DNA from: Acinetobacter sp. ANC 4204
GTDB taxonomy: Bacteria > Pseudomonadota > Gammaproteobacteria > Pseudomonadales > Moraxellaceae
Length of the DNA stretch: 64,000 bases
Assembly (NCBI RefSeq): GCF_002135205.1
Contig: NZ_NEFZ01000001.1
Span: forward strand, 186,001-250,000
Direction of reading: 5' to 3'
The translations under genes were made by a program, and so were the position numbers. This document shows, piece after piece, positions 60,187-64,000 of the stretch. The notes under the pieces were generated by a model. That model saw only the letters and a program-made list of their open reading frames with translations, did no database searches and had not been told where the DNA came from. Every line of letters begins with the position of its first letter. The first letter of the stretch is position 1.

Positions 60187-60214
60187 TTAATATTGGTAAT
60201 ACCAATTTTAACAA
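60187..60214 (-). promoter_or_regulatory. Candidate lldP promoter overlapping an LldR operator
   Basis: On the reverse strand TTGTTA (60209-60214) and TATTAA (60187-60192) are spaced by 16 bases. The palindrome ATTGGTATTACCAAT (60192-60206) fills this spacer, so a bound regulator would block RNA polymerase. Distance to the lldP ATG is 60 bases. Confidence 0.5.
60192..60206. promoter_or_regulatory. LldR-type operator O1
   Basis: Perfect palindrome ATTGGT-AAT-ACCAAT, matching the FadR-subfamily pattern ATTGGTnnnACCAAT. A half-site ATTGGT lies 20 bases to the left (60173-60178). Confidence 0.7.
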
Positions 60215-60297
60215 AAGAAAAGGTTGATAAACCAATAATGACTTATACGTCCTATATTTTGATCCAGAATGAAGCAAAACTTCAATAAAAAACTTTT

Positions 60298-60312
60298 ATT
60301 GGTATGACCAAT
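60298..60312. promoter_or_regulatory. LldR-type operator O2
   Basis: Perfect palindrome ATTGGT-ATG-ACCAAT, extended by TTTT on the left and AAAA on the right. It lies 106 bases, about ten helical turns, upstream of O1 relative to lldP. Confidence 0.7.
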
Positions 60313-60489
60313 AAAATACATATTTTTATATCAAAAACATATTGATCACATTTCAAACAAACTTAAGTAATTATTTATATTCAATATATCTTATGAAAAA
60401 TTATATGTTTAGACTTTAGTCTAAGTATTAAAAATCATTAGCAAGTTTAAATCCTACTAAACATTCAAAATTCGATGCATTAATCCAAA

Positions 60490-60504
60490 ATTGGTTATAC
60501 CAAT
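60490..60504. promoter_or_regulatory. LldR-type operator O3
   Basis: Perfect palindrome ATTGGT-TAT-ACCAAT, extended by one base pair on each side (A and T). It lies between lldP and argG, about 360 bases from the lldP start and 260 from argG. Confidence 0.6.
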
Positions 60505-62111
<1,607 letters not shown>

Positions 62112-62125
62112 GTTGATTCCATGTC

Positions 62126-62157
62126 AAAAAAACCGCTCATAAGAGCGGTTTTTTTTA
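62126..62157. terminator. Bidirectional terminator between argG and the second diguanylate cyclase gene
   Basis: Hairpin AAAAACCGCTC / GAGCGGTTTTT with A and T runs on both sides serves both converging genes. Confidence 0.9.
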
Positions 62158-62161
62158 TGCT

Positions 62162-63424
62162 TTATTCAGTACAACTCGATGTGGTTAAAGGCTGATAATA
62201 AATCTGATTCCGCCCTAATTGCTTGGCACGGTATAAGGCTTGGTCAGCAATCCTGAGTAACTCTACTTTGCTCAAATCCATTTCACCTTTAAAGACCGTA
62301 ATTCCTAAGCTAATGGTCACAAATGCAGATACTTCAGACATTTCATGCGGGATTTCCAAACGCTCAATCGCTCGGTAAATATTCGAAGCAACCGAATAAG
62401 CGCCATGTGCATCGGTTTCTGGCAATAACACCACAAATTCTTCACCGCCATAACGCGCAACAAAATCCATATGCCGAATTGCATTTTTAATGGATTTAGC
62501 AATGGATGAAATGACATCATCACCTTTTTGATGCCCATAGAAATCATTATATTTTTTGAAAAAATCAACATCAATAAACAAAATAGATAAAGGTGTTTCA
62601 TCCTGACGGGATTGTTCATAATAAGTATCCATCATTTCATCAAAATTTCGACGATTTGAAATTTTCGTCAACTCATCATTTTGACTCAAATGTAGAAGCT
62701 CAGAAGTATGAATTCGATGGATTTTTTCACTAATTTTCGCACGCCGAATATTTAGAAAAATGATACGTTCACGAGCATAAATCATGCGCCCGATGGCAAA
62801 GCCTAGTAAACAACTCCCAAACATAACGCGACTCATCACAATTGCATCAAACTTGACCAAAGTCGAAATAAGAACTAAAAAAGAAACACCAGCAGCTACG
62901 ATACCTGTCATAAAAACATATAAAGGTTTTACCCCAGTCAACAAATACCCCAATACATAGATCATACAAATGATCATCATTGCTTGGTGGCGCAAAGCTT
63001 CAGTATGTACAGACATGGTGAGCCAAGTCGTCGAGACCACTGCCCAAAACACGACAAACAAAGCAGCATAAGCAAAAAAAGGCTTAAGCTTTACAAAATG
63101 TGAAAAAACATAAAGAAATAAAAGACAGGCTGCACCGTTCAGTAGCCCTAATAGGCAATGAATGAAATCTTCTTTGAAGTGTGACTGTTCAATAATCCAA
63201 TAGTCACCAGGAATAATTAAAACCGCAAAAATAAAATAGACCAAAACACCTGACCAAAAAAAGTCATTAATATTGCGGCGTGCGCGTTCTAAGTTTAAAC
63301 GCCAAAACTCCTGCTCTAATTTCTGCGGGAAAACCTGCCCAACACGACGATTATGCCGTGCAATCAGCCCTTCCATTTTTTCTTTATCGTACTGAAGTTT
63401 GGCGAGGTTATATTTATATTCCAT
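62162..63424 (-). CDS. Membrane diguanylate cyclase, GGDEF type
   Basis: A 420-residue predicted cyclic di-GMP synthase. The N-terminal 65 residues are charged and cytoplasmic (KEKMEGLIARHNRRVGQVFP); six transmembrane helices follow at about 55-225. The GGDEF domain (about 250-415) has SQNDELTKISNRRNFDEMMD, LFIDVDFFKKYNDFYGHQKG and the active site YGGEEFVVLLPE near residue 328. It differs from the gene at 47772 in its N-terminal region, so the two should respond to different cues. Converges with argG. Confidence 0.9.
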   Translation of the reverse strand: MEYKYNLAKLQYDKEKMEGLIARHNRRVGQVFPQKLEQEFWRLNLERARRNINDFFWSGVLVYFIFAVLIIPGDYWIIEQSHFKEDFIHCLLGLLNGAACLLFLYVFSHFVKLKPFFAYAALFVVFWAVVSTTWLTMSVHTEALRHQAMMIICMIYVLGYLLTGVKPLYVFMTGIVAAGVSFLVLISTLVKFDAIVMSRVMFGSCLLGFAIGRMIYARERIIFLNIRRAKISEKIHRIHTSELLHLSQNDELTKISNRRNFDEMMDTYYEQSRQDETPLSILFIDVDFFKKYNDFYGHQKGDDVISSIAKSIKNAIRHMDFVARYGGEEFVVLLPETDAHGAYSVASNIYRAIERLEIPHEMSEVSAFVTISLGITVFKGEMDLSKVELLRIADQALYRAKQLGRNQIYYQPLTTSSCTE

Positions 63425-63575
63425 ACCAGACCAGATTTAATTCTTGTAGTCGATTAAAAATAACACAAATTTACAAAGATTAATCATAATAATCAGACAA
63501 TATGTCTTTATTTGTCGTTACCATTTTTAACGTATATGCATTATCATCTGTTTTATTTCTCTGACAGAAATCGCC

Positions 63576-64000
63576 TTGAATACGATTACGATTCTCCAGC
63601 CAGATGATTGGCACGCTCACCTTCGTGATGGTCTTGCATTACAACGTACTGTTCCCGATTTAGCCAAGCAGTTTTCCCGCGCTATTTGTATGCCAAATAC
63701 AGTGCCTCCTGTCAAAACTGTCGAGGAAGCGAATGCGTATCGCGAACGCATCATGGCGCACGTACCAGAAGGTAATACTTTCGACCCACGTATGGTATTG
63801 TATTTTACTGATACAACTTCTCCTGAAGAAGTAAAGAAGATTAAAAACTCTGAGTTCGTAAATGCGATTAAACTCTACCCTGCTGGTGCAACCACCAACT
63901 CTGATAATGGCGTGAGCGATATTCGTAAAGTCTATGCCGTCATTGAGCAACTCGAAGAGCACCAAGTTCCCTTATTGTTACATGGTGAAGTTACGCATAA
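63576..64000 (+). CDS. pyrC: Dihydroorotase, N-terminal part
   Basis: PyrC closes the dihydroorotate ring in pyrimidine synthesis. The frame begins with TTG at 63576 ([20 protein letters not shown] with Met initiation) and runs off the window after 141 codons. Zinc ligands HAH are in [19 protein letters not shown], the carboxylated Lys in [18 protein letters not shown] and the His in LLLHGEVTH are also visible. There is no in-frame ATG between the upstream stop codon TAA (63528-63530) and the TTG, so TTG is the likely start, though CTG at 63561 is also possible. Confidence 0.92.
   Translation, partial: MNTITILQPDDWHAHLRDGLALQRTVPDLAKQFSRAICMPNTVPPVKTVEEANAYRERIMAHVPEGNTFDPRMVLYFTDTTSPEEVKKIKNSEFVNAIKLYPAGATTNSDNGVSDIRKVYAVIEQLEEHQVPLLLHGEVTH

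Overview
The window is about 64 kb of an AT-rich gammaproteobacterial chromosome that looks like Acinetobacter (Moraxellaceae). Support comes from gene content and order (rpsF-rpsR-rplI, dnaB, alr; mnmG; prmA-fis-purH-purD; dnaE-trmJ-cysE; kdpABCDE; lldP-lldR-lldD-dld; argG; pyrC), codon usage, and insertion sequences of kinds common in that genus. Identification is from protein recognition only; no search was run. The species is not called.

Layout. 1-3.7 kb: end of rpsF, rpsR, rplI, dnaB and alr, all forward. 3.8-4.0 kb: a decayed reading frame. 4.2-7.9 kb, reverse: a four-gene Anbu (proteasome-like peptidase) operon with a transglutaminase, a short alpha-E protein and a circularly permuted ATP-grasp protein, with a WYL regulator diverging from it. 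9.5-12 kb: an aromatic-acid-type MFS transporter and a broken Sel1-repeat gene. 12-23 kb: mnmG, a small secreted protein with an internal duplication, two tandem bile-acid:sodium-symporter paralogues, prmA, a DUF3426-like zinc-ribbon membrane protein, fis, purH and purD. 22-28.5 kb: an AraC regulator diverging from a 3-hydroxyacyl-CoA dehydrogenase, then the methionine importer metQ-metN-metI. 28.6-37 kb: dnaE, trmJ, cysE and two lipoproteins, one an alpha/beta hydrolase. 37-47 kb: a divergent SDR/LysR pair and the complete kdpABCDE potassium system on the reverse strand.

From about 46.9 to 52.3 kb the window turns accessory. A decayed IS4-like transposase, a membrane diguanylate cyclase, a decayed IS481-like transposase tail, a secreted M20 amidohydrolase and an intact IS5-family element lie between kdp and a tRNA-Ser(UGA) gene. 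The two decayed transposases do not appear as single open frames; they emerge only when the reverse strand is read through stop codons.

52.3-64 kb: fadH, the lactate regulon (dld, lldD, lldR, lldP) with three ATTGGTnnnACCAAT palindromes upstream of lldP, argG, a second membrane diguanylate cyclase, and the start of pyrC, which opens with TTG and runs off the window.

Of most interest: the Anbu/ATP-grasp/alpha-E/transglutaminase locus (family known, function unsettled); a pair of related short palindromic repeats at 20.8 and 56.3 kb; the lldP operators; direct GCGTAAATT repeats before kdpA; and the IS-bounded segment beside tRNA-Ser. No CRISPR array, rRNA operon or clear prophage was seen.
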